A stretch of 64,000 bases of DNA from positions 62,001 to 126,000 of the forward strand of contig NZ_JAAXYH010000003.1 of NCBI RefSeq assembly GCF_012911865.1, given 5' to 3'. Below are positions 1 through 7,047 of this stretch, piece after piece; position 1 is the stretch's first letter; each line of letters starts with the position of its first letter. The DNA is from Shewanella salipaludis (GTDB taxonomy: Bacteria > Pseudomonadota > Gammaproteobacteria > Enterobacterales > Shewanellaceae). Both the position numbers and the translations under genes were made by a program. The notes under the pieces were generated by a model, which was not told the origin of the DNA, did not search any database, and saw nothing but the letters and a program-made list of their open reading frames with translations.

Positions 1-1
1 C

Positions 2-682
2 TTGGACGGCAATGTCAAACGTGTGCTGGCCAGGCATGGCGCCATCGCCGGCTGGCCGGGGCAAAAGGCTGTCGAAGAGCAACTGTGGCGACTCACCCAG
101 AAACTGACTCCGGCACATGAGATCCAAAAGTACAATCAGGCCATGATGGACATGGGCGCCGGCATCTGCAGCCGCTCCAAACCAGATTGTGCCGCCTGCC
201 CTGTGGCCATCGACTGTCGTGCCCAGTTGAGTGGCAGACAGAGCGACTATCCGGGCAAGAAGCCGAAGAAGAGCATTCCGGCAAAATCGGCCTGGATGCT
301 GGCCTTGGTACGCGACGGCGAGGTACTGCTGCATAAGCGTCCCCCGGCCGGGATCTGGGGTGGCCTCTGGTGTTTCCCCGAATTCGGCACCCGGGCCAGT
401 CTGGATGAGCATCTACAAGGCTTGGGCCTTGGCGGCAAGCAAGGTCTGTGGCTGACGGGTTTTCGCCATACCTTCAGCCACTTCCATCTGGATATCCAGG
501 CGCTGATGCTGGATGTCTCGGGTGGCAAAGAAACCCGGCTTGAGGCCCAAAGCGCTAACCGCATCATGGAACCCGAGTCGGCGCTCTGGTATAACATACA
601 CAATCCCGCCAGGATTGGGCTCGCCGCCGCCACCGAGCGGCTGCTTGCCGATCTGGCCGCCACTGGTTCAAATAAGCAGTAA
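2..682 (+). CDS. mutY: Adenine DNA glycosylase MutY, C-terminal part (5' end outside window)
   Basis: MutY removes adenine mispaired with guanine or 8-oxoguanine in base-excision repair. Only the last 226 codons are present; the catalytic helix-hairpin-helix part lies upstream of the window. The iron-sulfur loop is visible with four cysteines spaced C-x6-C-x2-C-x5-C at residues 56, 63, 66 and 72 of this fragment. It is followed by the MutT/Nudix-like C-terminal domain (HKRPPAGIWGGLWCFPEF around residues 112-129) that recognises 8-oxoguanine. yggX follows 24 bp downstream, the usual gammaproteobacterial mutY-yggX pairing. The first codon shown (TTG) is not a real start. Confidence 0.96.
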   Translation: MDGNVKRVLARHGAIAGWPGQKAVEEQLWRLTQKLTPAHEIQKYNQAMMDMGAGICSRSKPDCAACPVAIDCRAQLSGRQSDYPGKKPKKSIPAKSAWMLALVRDGEVLLHKRPPAGIWGGLWCFPEFGTRASLDEHLQGLGLGGKQGLWLTGFRHTFSHFHLDIQALMLDVSGGKETRLEAQSANRIMEPESALWYNIHNPARIGLAAATERLLADLAATGSNKQ

Positions 683-706
683 ATAAGCAGTAAATAAGGA
701 GTAGTC

Positions 707-985
707 ATGGCTCGCACCATCAATTGTGTGTACTTAAACAAAGAGGCCGAAGGCCTGGATTTCCAGCTTTATCCCGGCGACTTGGGCAAGCGCATCTACG
801 ATAACATCAGCAAGGAAGCCTGGAGCCTGTGGCAGAAGAAACAAACCATGTTGATCAACGAGAAGAAGCTCAACATGATGAATGTCGATGATCGCAAGTT
901 TCTGGAAACCCAGATGATAAACTTCCTGTTCGAAGGCAAGGACGTAGAGATCGAAGGCTATGTGCCGCAGAAGGATCAGGACTGA
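707..985 (+). CDS. yggX: Probable Fe(2+)-trafficking protein YggX
   Basis: Small cytoplasmic protein of 92 aa, the family's usual length. YggX helps protect iron-sulfur clusters from oxidants and is proposed to handle labile iron. The N-terminus [10 protein letters not shown] carries the conserved cysteine (Cys7), and the rest ([26 protein letters not shown]) is typical of the family. A strong ribosome binding site (AAGGAG) precedes the ATG. It probably shares a transcript with mutY, whose enzyme also needs an iron-sulfur cluster. A bidirectional terminator hairpin follows. Confidence 0.96.
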   Translation: MARTINCVYLNKEAEGLDFQLYPGDLGKRIYDNISKEAWSLWQKKQTMLINEKKLNMMNVDDRKFLETQMINFLFEGKDVEIEGYVPQKDQD

Positions 986-1016
986 TATCAAAGCCTCGAT
1001 ATAAGATAAGCCGAGC

Positions 1017-1046
1017 AAAAAAGCCACCTGCCGTGCGGGTGGCTTT
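1017..1046. terminator. Terminator hairpin after yggX (probably bidirectional)
   Basis: The stem AGCCACC/GGTGGCT (1022-1028 with 1038-1044) is flanked by an A-run on the left and a short T-run on the right. It lies between the convergent yggX and the minus-strand gene ending at 1145. Confidence 0.7.
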
Positions 1047-1144
1047 GTGTATATGGCTGCAGTCACTGTTAGAGTGATGCAGCGACTGCACTGTCACGAA
1101 AAAGGGCTGACATCATCCCTTTTCAGCTTTCCTGCGAGTGTAAG

Positions 1145-1726
1145 CTAAAGCAGATCGAAGCGCTTTTTATAGTCAGCCAAAAGTTGCTGCTGTTTTTGCG
1201 TGAAGGCTTCAAGGCTCGGGTTGATTCCACTGTTATGCTGGGTTTCAAACCAATCAATCAGCTCAATACGTATCTGGTATCCCTGTTTTACACAATAACC
1301 TGGGTCACTAAGCATAATTTTTGGCGCACCTAAGGTGGCACCCGAATACCAGGTACACTCGGTGTAACCATTGTCGTCAAACCAGTTTCCCAGCTGCCAG
1401 CTGTAAACGGCCCAGACCAGTAAAAAAACGGGAAAACTGGCGATGATAAAATAAAGCCCTTTTTTCTGGGCCCGTTCAGATTCTGGACGCCGTAACCGGC
1501 AGGCTATGCCTCGTATAAGCACTGCCAGGGCAGGCATCATGACCAGAAGTGGAGGAATCGAGGTGCGTATCTTTATTAAAGTTCCTTGCTCGTGAACACG
1601 TGCCAGCATAGACAACTCTGAAAAGAGCGAATACACATAACCCGCTATAACAAGTAAAAGCAGTACTATAAAAAAAATACCCTGTGCTGGTCTCAATTGA
1701 GCGTCTTGTGACGACGAAGTGTTCAT
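1145..1726 (-). CDS. Predicted inner-membrane protein of unknown function
   Basis: I do not recognise this 193-aa protein. It shows three hydrophobic segments: one near the N-terminus (FFIVLLLLVIAGYVYSLF), a second about 30 residues later (LLVMMPALAVLIRG), and a third after a basic loop (YFIIASFPVFLLVWAVYSW). A soluble C-terminal part with two cysteines (TECTW, DPGYC) follows. The start MNTSSS is preferred over an in-frame ATG 16 codons upstream because that longer form would overlap the preceding gene. The upstream 79-codon reading frame ends one base before this start, so the two look co-transcribed. The arrangement (short C-terminal-type fragment, then a small membrane protein) would fit a toxin/immunity remnant, but no toxin domain is recognisable. 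Confidence 0.6.
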   Translation of the reverse strand: MNTSSSQDAQLRPAQGIFFIVLLLLVIAGYVYSLFSELSMLARVHEQGTLIKIRTSIPPLLVMMPALAVLIRGIACRLRRPESERAQKKGLYFIIASFPVFLLVWAVYSWQLGNWFDDNGYTECTWYSGATLGAPKIMLSDPGYCVKQGYQIRIELIDWFETQHNSGINPSLEAFTQKQQQLLADYKKRFDLL

Positions 1727-1727
1727 A

Positions 1728-1967
1728 TTAATAATCGCGTCCGTAGTATGGGATGCCAAACAAACGATGTACAAAACCTATGGGATCTTCATCGTACATA
1801 CGTCCGGCCCGGTTAATTTCTTGCTTTATTTGCTTCAGATTACTTTGGATATTTTTCTCTAAAGTACGCAAGCTTTCTGAAATTCGGCCATGAGAATGGA
1901 CAACTCTGGTCAACGCTTGCCTTGGATGAGATTGTAAAATGACGTTCACGGCAATGATATCAGCCAT
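1728..1967 (-). CDS. Short hypothetical protein, possibly a 5'-truncated gene
   Basis: A 79-codon reading frame of unrecognised family: a basic, probably helical middle (ESLRTLEKNIQSNLKQIKQE) and an aromatic end (GIPYYGRDY). Its start lies within a few bases of the left edge of an IS110-type transposase remnant (about 1972). The upstream part of an originally longer gene may therefore have been lost at that junction. It is tightly coupled to the downstream membrane protein gene. It could also be a complete small gene; nothing in the sequence decides this. Confidence 0.4.
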   Translation of the reverse strand: MADIIAVNVILQSHPRQALTRVVHSHGRISESLRTLEKNIQSNLKQIKQEINRAGRMYDEDPIGFVHRLFGIPYYGRDY

Positions 1968-1971
1968 CCAG

Positions 1972-2133
1972 TGTAGTCCTATTTTTAAGCGCCATTACAA
2001 GCAGCTGAAGGCTGCGGAAAAACGCCTCAAAGTGGTACCTATTGCCTGCATGCGAAAGCTCATCGTGATCCAGAATGCCATGCTGAAAATGAGGAGTTGC
2101 GGTGTGCAAAAAATGTATAAATATGTTGACTGA
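1972..2133 (+). pseudogene. IS110/IS1111-family transposase, C-terminal remnant
   Basis: The + strand reads PIFKRHYKQLKAAEKRLKVV, then ACMRKLIVIQNAML, and stops at 2131-2133. This is the conserved C-terminal end of IS110-family (DEDD/serine) transposases, which normally have F/Y-x-R-L-x-A-x-G-K-x-x-K-V then ACMRKLL-x-x-L-NAM. Only about 53 codons remain and no catalytic domain is present. The reading frame has no start of its own. The fragment ends just before a degraded attC-like core (CTTGTCAGC at 2147-2155). The IS1111-attC subgroup of this family is known to insert at integron attC sites. Confidence 0.7.
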
Positions 2134-2157
2134 ACACCACAGTCACTTGTCAGCAAC

Positions 2158-2613
2158 TCACAACACCAACTTGAAGCCTTCATGGGTCGCTTTGAAGCCA
2201 AGCTTCTCATAAAACCTGATTGCATCCGGGCGCAACTTGTCACTTGTGAGTTGAACTAGGTTACAGCCCTTACTTTTAGCCTGTTTGATTGCGAACTCAA
2301 ACATTTGCTCACCGAAACCTCTACCACGGAAATCTTCGTGAATTCTCACGCCTTCAATCAGACAACGCCAACTACCAATATGAGTTAGATAAGGAATAAA
2401 CATAAGCTGTAACATACCGACTAAAAAACCCTCAAACTCTACAACTAGCAACTCATTATTCGGATCTATATCAATGGCATTAAATGCCGATAGATATGCT
2501 TCATTCAGCGGCACTGTTGCGTCTTCCCTTTTGCTACCCAAAGGATCATTTGACAGCAAAGACACTAGACTTTCCAAATCATCGAGTTTAGCTGGACGAT
2601 ATTTCAGTTCCAT
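2158..2613 (-). CDS. GNAT-family N-acetyltransferase (gene-cassette type)
   Basis: A 151-aa GCN5-related acetyltransferase. The acetyl-CoA binding motif A is clear (RGRGFGEQMFEFAIKQAK), followed by the typical C-terminal RFYEKLGF. The substrate cannot be told from sequence. The start at 2613 (MELKYRPAKL) has a good AAGGAAG ribosome site 6 bases upstream; the longer in-frame extension reads through an attC-like site and is not real. The gene lies on the minus strand directly behind the attC-like site 2638-2693, as in integron cassettes, and its own downstream end meets a degraded core site next to an IS110 remnant. Confidence 0.88.
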   Translation of the reverse strand: MELKYRPAKLDDLESLVSLLSNDPLGSKREDATVPLNEAYLSAFNAIDIDPNNELLVVEFEGFLVGMLQLMFIPYLTHIGSWRCLIEGVRIHEDFRGRGFGEQMFEFAIKQAKSKGCNLVQLTSDKLRPDAIRFYEKLGFKATHEGFKLVL

Positions 2614-2637
2614 TGATACTTCCTTTTTGCTTCTGCC

Positions 2638-2693
2638 TGCTAACACTTCAACCAGCTGGCGCGCTAGTGGTCGGCTGCATTGACTTGTTAGCG
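2638..2693 (-). repeat. attC-like integron recombination site
   Basis: A 56-bp imperfect inverted repeat. The outer arms are GCTAACA (from 2639) and TGTTAGC (to 2692). The inner arms TTCAA/TTGA are followed by CCAGC and GCTG on the two sides. This R''-L''...L'-R' layout is that of an integron attC site, with GCTAAC/GTTAGC cores as often found in marine gammaproteobacteria. The C-terminus of the upstream cassette gene runs into it, which is common in cassettes. No integrase gene is in the window. Confidence 0.7.
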
Positions 2694-3208
2694 CCTTGTT
2701 TTGGACGATAGACATCATAGCGCGCAAAATGCTTCCATGTGCCATCCGCTTTTGATGATTCTAGGACAAATACCCAAGTATTAGTTTCCGGGTTGTAGGT
2801 AAATGTATCTCGGAAAGTACTAGCAGCACCGTACGGAATTGAAAATTGAATGGAGTTATCAGTGACGCCGCCTGTACCATGTGGAACTGAATATTTTGCG
2901 CCAAAGCTATCCAACCAATGTGCAATGATCGTACTACTTTCTGAATCGTATCCGATTAGCACGCGTGCCTCATACTGTGAAGGCACCTGAACATCATCCA
3001 TGTGGATCTCGGTAAATGTGCCTTGCAGCGTAGGTCCGGCATTCATTCGGTAAGTGACAGGCTTACCCATGACATCACCGGACATAACCCAATCGCCATC
3101 CAGTGCTTTTAAGACCTCTGGCCGTTCCGAGATTTTGGGGTGTTCTTCGGCATGCAGGGAGACAACTCCAAAGCACACCAATAAGCCGGCTATTTTTAAA
3201 AGTTGCAT
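2648..3208 (-). CDS. Secreted protein, DUF1579/lipocalin-like (cassette gene)
   Basis: A 186-aa protein with a Sec signal peptide (LLKIAGLLVCFGVVSLHAEE; cleavage likely after HA). The mature part is a beta-rich single domain (ALDGDWVMSGDVMGKPVTYR, then IIAHWLDSFG and FTYNPETNTWVF) resembling small periplasmic DUF1579 or lipocalin-like proteins; the function is unknown. The last residues (ANKSMQPTTSAPAG) are encoded by the attC-like site 2638-2693. That C-terminal reading into the recombination site is a common sign of a gene cassette, and the true family domain probably ends at DVYRPKQ. Base composition is more A+T-rich than the chromosomal genes around the patch. Confidence 0.75.
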   Translation of the reverse strand: MQLLKIAGLLVCFGVVSLHAEEHPKISERPEVLKALDGDWVMSGDVMGKPVTYRMNAGPTLQGTFTEIHMDDVQVPSQYEARVLIGYDSESSTIIAHWLDSFGAKYSVPHGTGGVTDNSIQFSIPYGAASTFRDTFTYNPETNTWVFVLESSKADGTWKHFARYDVYRPKQGANKSMQPTTSAPAG

Positions 3209-3324
3209 AAATTTTTCCTTTGAGTACTAGACATAATAATTCCCTGGGCAAGTGTCGGCCTCCTGGTTACTGGCGTAATCGGAAATCTCACATTAGTCAT
3301 GGTGCTAAATCCGAGGGGAAGGTC

Positions 3325-3340
3325 AGGCCTTGTTAGCCGA
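3325..3340 (-). repeat. Possible attC core half-site
   Basis: Read on the minus strand, GGCTAACAAGGCCTGA directly follows the stop codon of the 350-aa gene. This is the usual left half of attC sites in this type of cassette. A convincing right half is missing (only TTTAGCACC about 20 bases on), so the site is degraded or incomplete. Confidence 0.4.
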
Positions 3341-3341
3341 A

Positions 3342-4394
3342 TTATTGATATAACCAATTAATTTTAGCTAGCTCATTATCAATGACAGAACTAGAAAGCT
3401 GCTGTGTACCACATTGAAACCATGAGAAATTTGCACGAAACCTATGAAGTTGAGATATTTTCTTTTTAACACCATCAGTAAGTGGCGTAGATGACCAAGG
3501 GTTTTCAAAGAATATAATGCCGTCCTTCACTAACAATATTGCACCATGCAGTTGGTTACGCTGTCTAAAAAGCCCTTCTTGCTGCTGTTGATAATAACCA
3601 AATTTAAGGTCTAGGTATTTAAGAACAGTTCTTTCTGGAACAAATGTGCTCTCACCCGACTTTCCATAAAATGCATGCCAAACGCCAAAACTACCCGTAT
3701 AGGCTGTACCTGCATGTAAAACGGTTTTCAATGGTTGTGTATCATCGCTAACCACATCAAAGCCATGAGTTAAATCTAGCCATAGTAAATTTGTCGCATC
3801 TCCACGTGTCTGATCGTTTTCGCGCTTATGATTAATTACACGATCAATTACTTTATTGGCTGGATATTTTTTTGCTCCATATGCCTGACCAGTTAGAGGG
3901 CGTGAGAATGTGAGAACAACAGATTTACCCTTTTGAGACTTTTGCTGTTCACTCACCGCGGCTATATTTTGCTGTGATGTCTGGGGGCAATAAACCTCAG
4001 CAAAACCAGAATCAAATAGCTCAAAATCAGGTGTTTTAGCCCCTTTAGCTTCAGATAAAGGCTTTAGATCGTTAAATGTCTCAGCGAGAAGCCCACCTGC
4101 GGTCACTTCAGCAGCAACTTTTGAGTTAAGATAAATCTTATCCTGCATTTCAGTATAAGGCGATGTCGATAATTCTTTCAGATTATCTACTAACCATGAA
4201 GTGTGCATATCACGATCAATTAATGCTTCGACTGCTACTGAAAGATTAAGCAAATTCGAATAATTAGCTGCAAGGACACTATTCCCAGCATTTGTCGACA
4301 TCATATGACCAAGATAGCTATCAGCTAAGACTGATATCTCATTTTTCTTTAAGAAATCATCAAAGCGATGATACCCAAAGTCTCTTAATTCCAT
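3342..4394 (-). CDS. Unknown 350-aa cytosolic protein (cassette gene)
   Basis: I do not recognise this family. There is no signal peptide or membrane segment. The middle contains TPDFELFDSGFAEVYCP around residues 120-136, a beta-strand pair spaced like the PD...(D/E)xK nuclease core (PD, then EVY). The usual lysine is tyrosine, so the resemblance may be accidental. The C-terminal half has LHGAILLVKDGIIFFENPWS and ends in an aromatic tail. The gene stands alone between a GGCTAAC core at 4425-4431 and another at 3331-3338, on the same strand as the other cassette genes. It is clearly A+T-rich compared with the chromosome around it. Confidence 0.7.
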   Translation of the reverse strand: MELRDFGYHRFDDFLKKNEISVLADSYLGHMMSTNAGNSVLAANYSNLLNLSVAVEALIDRDMHTSWLVDNLKELSTSPYTEMQDKIYLNSKVAAEVTAGGLLAETFNDLKPLSEAKGAKTPDFELFDSGFAEVYCPQTSQQNIAAVSEQQKSQKGKSVVLTFSRPLTGQAYGAKKYPANKVIDRVINHKRENDQTRGDATNLLWLDLTHGFDVVSDDTQPLKTVLHAGTAYTGSFGVWHAFYGKSGESTFVPERTVLKYLDLKFGYYQQQQEGLFRQRNQLHGAILLVKDGIIFFENPWSSTPLTDGVKKKISQLHRFRANFSWFQCGTQQLSSSVIDNELAKINWLYQ

Positions 4395-4424
4395 AAACGA
4401 TCATTCCTAACTGTATATTTAGGC

Positions 4425-4431
4425 GGCTAAC
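4425..4431 (-). repeat. GTTAGCC core site at the right edge of the cassette patch
   Basis: GGCTAAC on the plus strand (GTTAGCC on the minus strand), 31 bases before the start of the 350-aa gene. It matches the cassette crossover core. No partner arm is visible in the next 200 bases, so it marks a junction rather than a full attC. Confidence 0.35.
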
Positions 4432-4708
4432 AGCTGTATAGTGCGCATGGTCCAATATAAACCACGTTATCATAAGTTGCTGTTGTGTAAAGCATTAAAT
4501 CCGACTTTCGTGCAAAAAATCATAGACAGCCTCAAAACTTTTACTCAGTAATAAAACACCCTGAACAGAGTCCGTCATTCACTAATTCACCGGTCCCTGG
4601 CCATAGCTCACTGGGTAATAAACGCATCAAAGGTAAGGTTGTCGGGGATTGAGATGGCTAATGCGCCAAAGCTTGAGTGCACAAGTGAATTTATGCTGCA
4701 AGCTTGAC
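4432..4708. other. Intergenic stretch without recognisable features
   Basis: Between the cassette patch and the terminator at 4709. I see no plausible gene, RNA or repeat here. Confidence 0.5.
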
Positions 4709-4744
4709 AAAAAGAAACAGCGCCCTCGGGCGCTGTTTCTTTTA
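4709..4744. terminator. Bidirectional terminator after the GlyGly-CTERM gene
   Basis: Long stem GAAACAGCGCC/GGCGCTGTTTC (4714-4739) with A-rich left and T-rich right flanks. It serves the minus-strand gene ending at 4799. Confidence 0.85.
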
Positions 4745-4798
4745 TCCATGCTGACAAATGCCTGATTGCAATTCCTGGCTACAATTCCTGACTGCAAA

Positions 4799-5743
4799 TC
4801 AGGCTGCAAGCCGGCGGCGCAGCCAGGCGCCTCCCGCCAGCAATGACAGGCCGATAAAGGACAGCGCGCCGCCGGCATGGCCCTCGCTATGGCTCTCTTC
4901 GGGCGGCAGATCCCAATCGCTGCTCTCCAGCGGCAAGGCATACAACTCATTGGTGTCGTAGGAGCTGATGCTGGCGACCACGTCACCGAAGCCCACTTCG
5001 TAGAGATCGATCAACACATCATAGTGATCCGGGCTATAGCCGCTGTAGAGGTTGGTCAACACTTCGAAATCGTCCAGATCTGAGTCGCCCCTGATGGTGA
5101 AGACCTCGGTCGTGAAGTAATGGATCCAGGGGCCGCCATCCTTGCTCAAGTAGAGTTCGGCGAACACATCCGCATAGGCATCCGCTTCCAGGCCAAAAAC
5201 ATCGGCATCGAAGGTCACGCTGAAGCTCTGGTAGAAGCCGTCATAGTCATAATCTTCAAACAGACGGCTGCTGACATCATAGATGCTGAACTCATGATAG
5301 GCAGGGTTGCTATATTGCTCGGTTGCGCTGCTCGCCTGGCGCTCGGCGGCGCTCGCCTTGGCCTCATGCTCTGCCATCACCTGTTCCCTGGTTTTATCCT
5401 GCGCCACGGCTTGCGGCGAGTATGCCTGCTGTGTCTTCTTCAACTGCTGCAGCTGTTGCAACTTTTGCGACTCGTCTGACTGCGCCTCCGTTCGAGCGCC
5501 GCCATCGAGACGAGTGCCTGCATCCTCGGCGCCGACCCTGACGGCCTGGGACGCCAGCCTCTTTTGCACCGGCTTTGACCCCATTGCCTCCTCCTCTGCA
5601 TGGACACTCCCGTGAGCGCCGAGCGCCAGCAAAGCACTCAGTAAGAGTCCCGACTTAAAGCTGCTCTTGGCGGTAACGAAATTGAGACCAGTGCCTGCCT
5701 GGCCGACACTCTTTGGCTGGATTGCGGTGGATGAATCTTTCAT
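4799..5743 (-). CDS. Choice-of-anchor H family protein with GlyGly-CTERM sorting tail
   Basis: A 314-aa exported protein. An N-terminal signal segment (SGLLLSALLALGAHGSVHAEE) is followed by a Gln/Ala-rich linker of roughly 100 residues. Next comes an acidic, aromatic domain (FEDYDYDGFYQSFSVTFDAD, then FAELYLSKDGGPWIHYFTTE), and the end is HAGGALSFIGLSLLAGGAWL plus a basic tail. The last part is a GlyGly-CTERM signal, processed by rhombosortases in Shewanella and Vibrio. The middle matches the choice-of-anchor H family as I know it; its function is unknown. The start at 5743 is chosen for the GGAG 8 bases upstream; the longer frame runs into the regulatory region. It is divergent from the PepSY/PhoPQ-like operon, and two copies of a 16-bp motif lie between them. 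Confidence 0.82.
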   Translation of the reverse strand: MKDSSTAIQPKSVGQAGTGLNFVTAKSSFKSGLLLSALLALGAHGSVHAEEEAMGSKPVQKRLASQAVRVGAEDAGTRLDGGARTEAQSDESQKLQQLQQLKKTQQAYSPQAVAQDKTREQVMAEHEAKASAAERQASSATEQYSNPAYHEFSIYDVSSRLFEDYDYDGFYQSFSVTFDADVFGLEADAYADVFAELYLSKDGGPWIHYFTTEVFTIRGDSDLDDFEVLTNLYSGYSPDHYDVLIDLYEVGFGDVVASISSYDTNELYALPLESSDWDLPPEESHSEGHAGGALSFIGLSLLAGGAWLRRRLAA

Positions 5744-5795
5744 TGTTCTAACTCCATGAAATGCACTTATGGCCGCCATTAGAAGCGAGCCAAGG

Positions 5796-5811
5796 TGAAC
5801 CCAAGCTGAAC
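5796..5811 (+). promoter_or_regulatory. Putative response-regulator site 1 (TGAAC-N6-TGAAC)
   Basis: TGAACCCAAGCTGAAC: two TGAAC half-sites repeated with an 11-bp period, the spacing used by PhoP/PmrA-type regulators. It lies in the divergent region between the GlyGly-CTERM gene and the PepSY/response regulator operon. Confidence 0.55.
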
Positions 5812-5842
5812 GTTGCCGGGCAGAATCGTCACCGGGAATGGC

Positions 5843-5858
5843 ATTCAGCCTGGGTTCA
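5843..5858 (-). promoter_or_regulatory. Putative response-regulator site 2 (opposite strand)
   Basis: On the minus strand this reads TGAACCCAGGCTGAAT, matching site 1 at 14 of 16 positions. Sites 1 and 2 face each other across about 30 bp, which would suit control of both divergent genes. Confidence 0.55.
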
Positions 5859-5976
5859 GCCAGGCTGGTTAAATTTGGTACGGACAACAGGCATTTCCGC
5901 CCTATCTTTAGTCCCATGTTTCTTAATTTTATGGGATCTTTTACACTGAGGTTACGACGCTGAACTGGTGGAACCC

Positions 5977-6294
5977 ATGAAAATTGCTGCATCTTTGTCC
6001 CTGATGATCTGCTTATTGCTGCCTTGCCATATTGCGGCGGCGCAGCTACGGCCTGCGAGTCCAGGCCCGGGCGAACGCGCCAGTCAGCCGCCCGCGGCTG
6101 AAGCCAGGCTCCAGGTCAACAGTGCACAACAGGCAGTCCAGCTGGTTAAACGTCAATACCAGGGCAAGGTATTGAAAGTCAAAGCGGCCAGGGTCAATGG
6201 TCATCCGGGTTATAAGGTCAAGCTGCTGAGCGATGATGGCATGGTGTTCTATGTCGCCGTCGATGCACAAACCGGCAGAGTCATGAGGAACTAA
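5977..6294 (+). CDS. Small periplasmic PepSY-domain protein
   Basis: A 105-aa protein with a signal peptide (LSLMICLLLPCHIAAAQ) and one PepSY domain: AVQLVKRQYQGKVLKVKAAR, then a central GYKVKLL strand and the closing AQTGRVMRN. PepSY domains occur in protease propeptides and in small periplasmic partners of two-component systems. The gene ends three bases before the response regulator start, so the three genes form one operon and the protein may modulate the sensor kinase. The ATG at 5977 is preferred over a GTG three codons earlier. Confidence 0.85.
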   Translation: MKIAASLSLMICLLLPCHIAAAQLRPASPGPGERASQPPAAEARLQVNSAQQAVQLVKRQYQGKVLKVKAARVNGHPGYKVKLLSDDGMVFYVAVDAQTGRVMRN

Positions 6295-6297
6295 CCT

Positions 6298-7047
6298 ATG
6301 AGATTACTACTGGTAGAAGATGACATTGACTTACAGAGCAACCTCAAGCACCACCTGCTCGAGGCGAATTACACGGTAGATCTGGCGTCCGATGGCGAAG
6401 AGGGTCTGTTTCAGGCCAGTGAGTACGCCTATGATGCGGCCATCATAGATGTCGGCCTGCCGAAGCTGGACGGCATCTCACTGATCACCGAGCTGCGGGC
6501 CCGGCAGATAAGCTTTCCTATCCTGGTGCTGACGGCGCGAGACAGCTGGCAGGACAAGGTCGCAGGCCTGGATGCCGGTGCCGACGATTACCTGACCAAG
6601 CCGTTTCATCCCCAGGAGCTAGTCGCCAGGCTCAAGGCGTTGATCCGCCGCTCGGCCGGCAAGGCGAGCCCTCTGATCCACAATGGTCCTTTCAGCATCA
6701 ATACCAGCAGTTATGAAGTCTGCAAGGATGAGCAGCCCATCAACCTGAGTGGTTCCGAATACAAGCTGTTCGAGTTCCTCATGCTGCACCAGGGGGAGGT
6801 CAAGTCCAAGACTGTGCTGACGGAACACATATATGATCAGGACTTCGATCTGGACTCCAACGTCATAGAAGTCTTCATCGGCCGGCTGAGAAAAAAACTC
6901 GATCCCGACAATCACTATAACCTGATCGAAACCTTGAGGGGCCAGGGATACAGATTGAGATCGCTGGCCGGCGAGACAGCCAACGACCCAGAAAACCCGG
7001 CCAACAGCGCCATGGCGGGCAGGAATGCAGACAAGCGGCATGAGTGA
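6298..7047 (+). CDS. PhoP-like OmpR-family response regulator
   Basis: A 249-aa DNA-binding response regulator. The receiver domain (residues 1-115) has the acidic pair ED, the phospho-acceptor Asp in IIDVGLPKLDG (about residue 51), and Lys in DDYLTKPFHP. A winged-helix domain follows (SGSEYKLFEFLMLHQGEVKS, then VFIGRLRKKLD and TLRGQGYRLR). LTARDSWQDKV and the KPFH segment resemble E. coli PhoP closely, though the ligand sensed here need not be the same. The C-terminus has about 20 extra residues beyond the domain. The stop overlaps the kinase start. Its probable binding motif is at 5796-5811, 5843-5858 and 8646-8661 (inference). Confidence 0.93.
   Translation: MRLLLVEDDIDLQSNLKHHLLEANYTVDLASDGEEGLFQASEYAYDAAIIDVGLPKLDGISLITELRARQISFPILVLTARDSWQDKVAGLDAGADDYLTKPFHPQELVARLKALIRRSAGKASPLIHNGPFSINTSSYEVCKDEQPINLSGSEYKLFEFLMLHQGEVKSKTVLTEHIYDQDFDLDSNVIEVFIGRLRKKLDPDNHYNLIETLRGQGYRLRSLAGETANDPENPANSAMAGRNADKRHE

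Noticed and set aside
4404-4431. attI-like primary integron site beside the 350-aa gene
   Set aside because: Two GTTA-type cores (GTTAGGA and GTTAGCC) are close together, but no integrase gene or typical attI arrangement is present.
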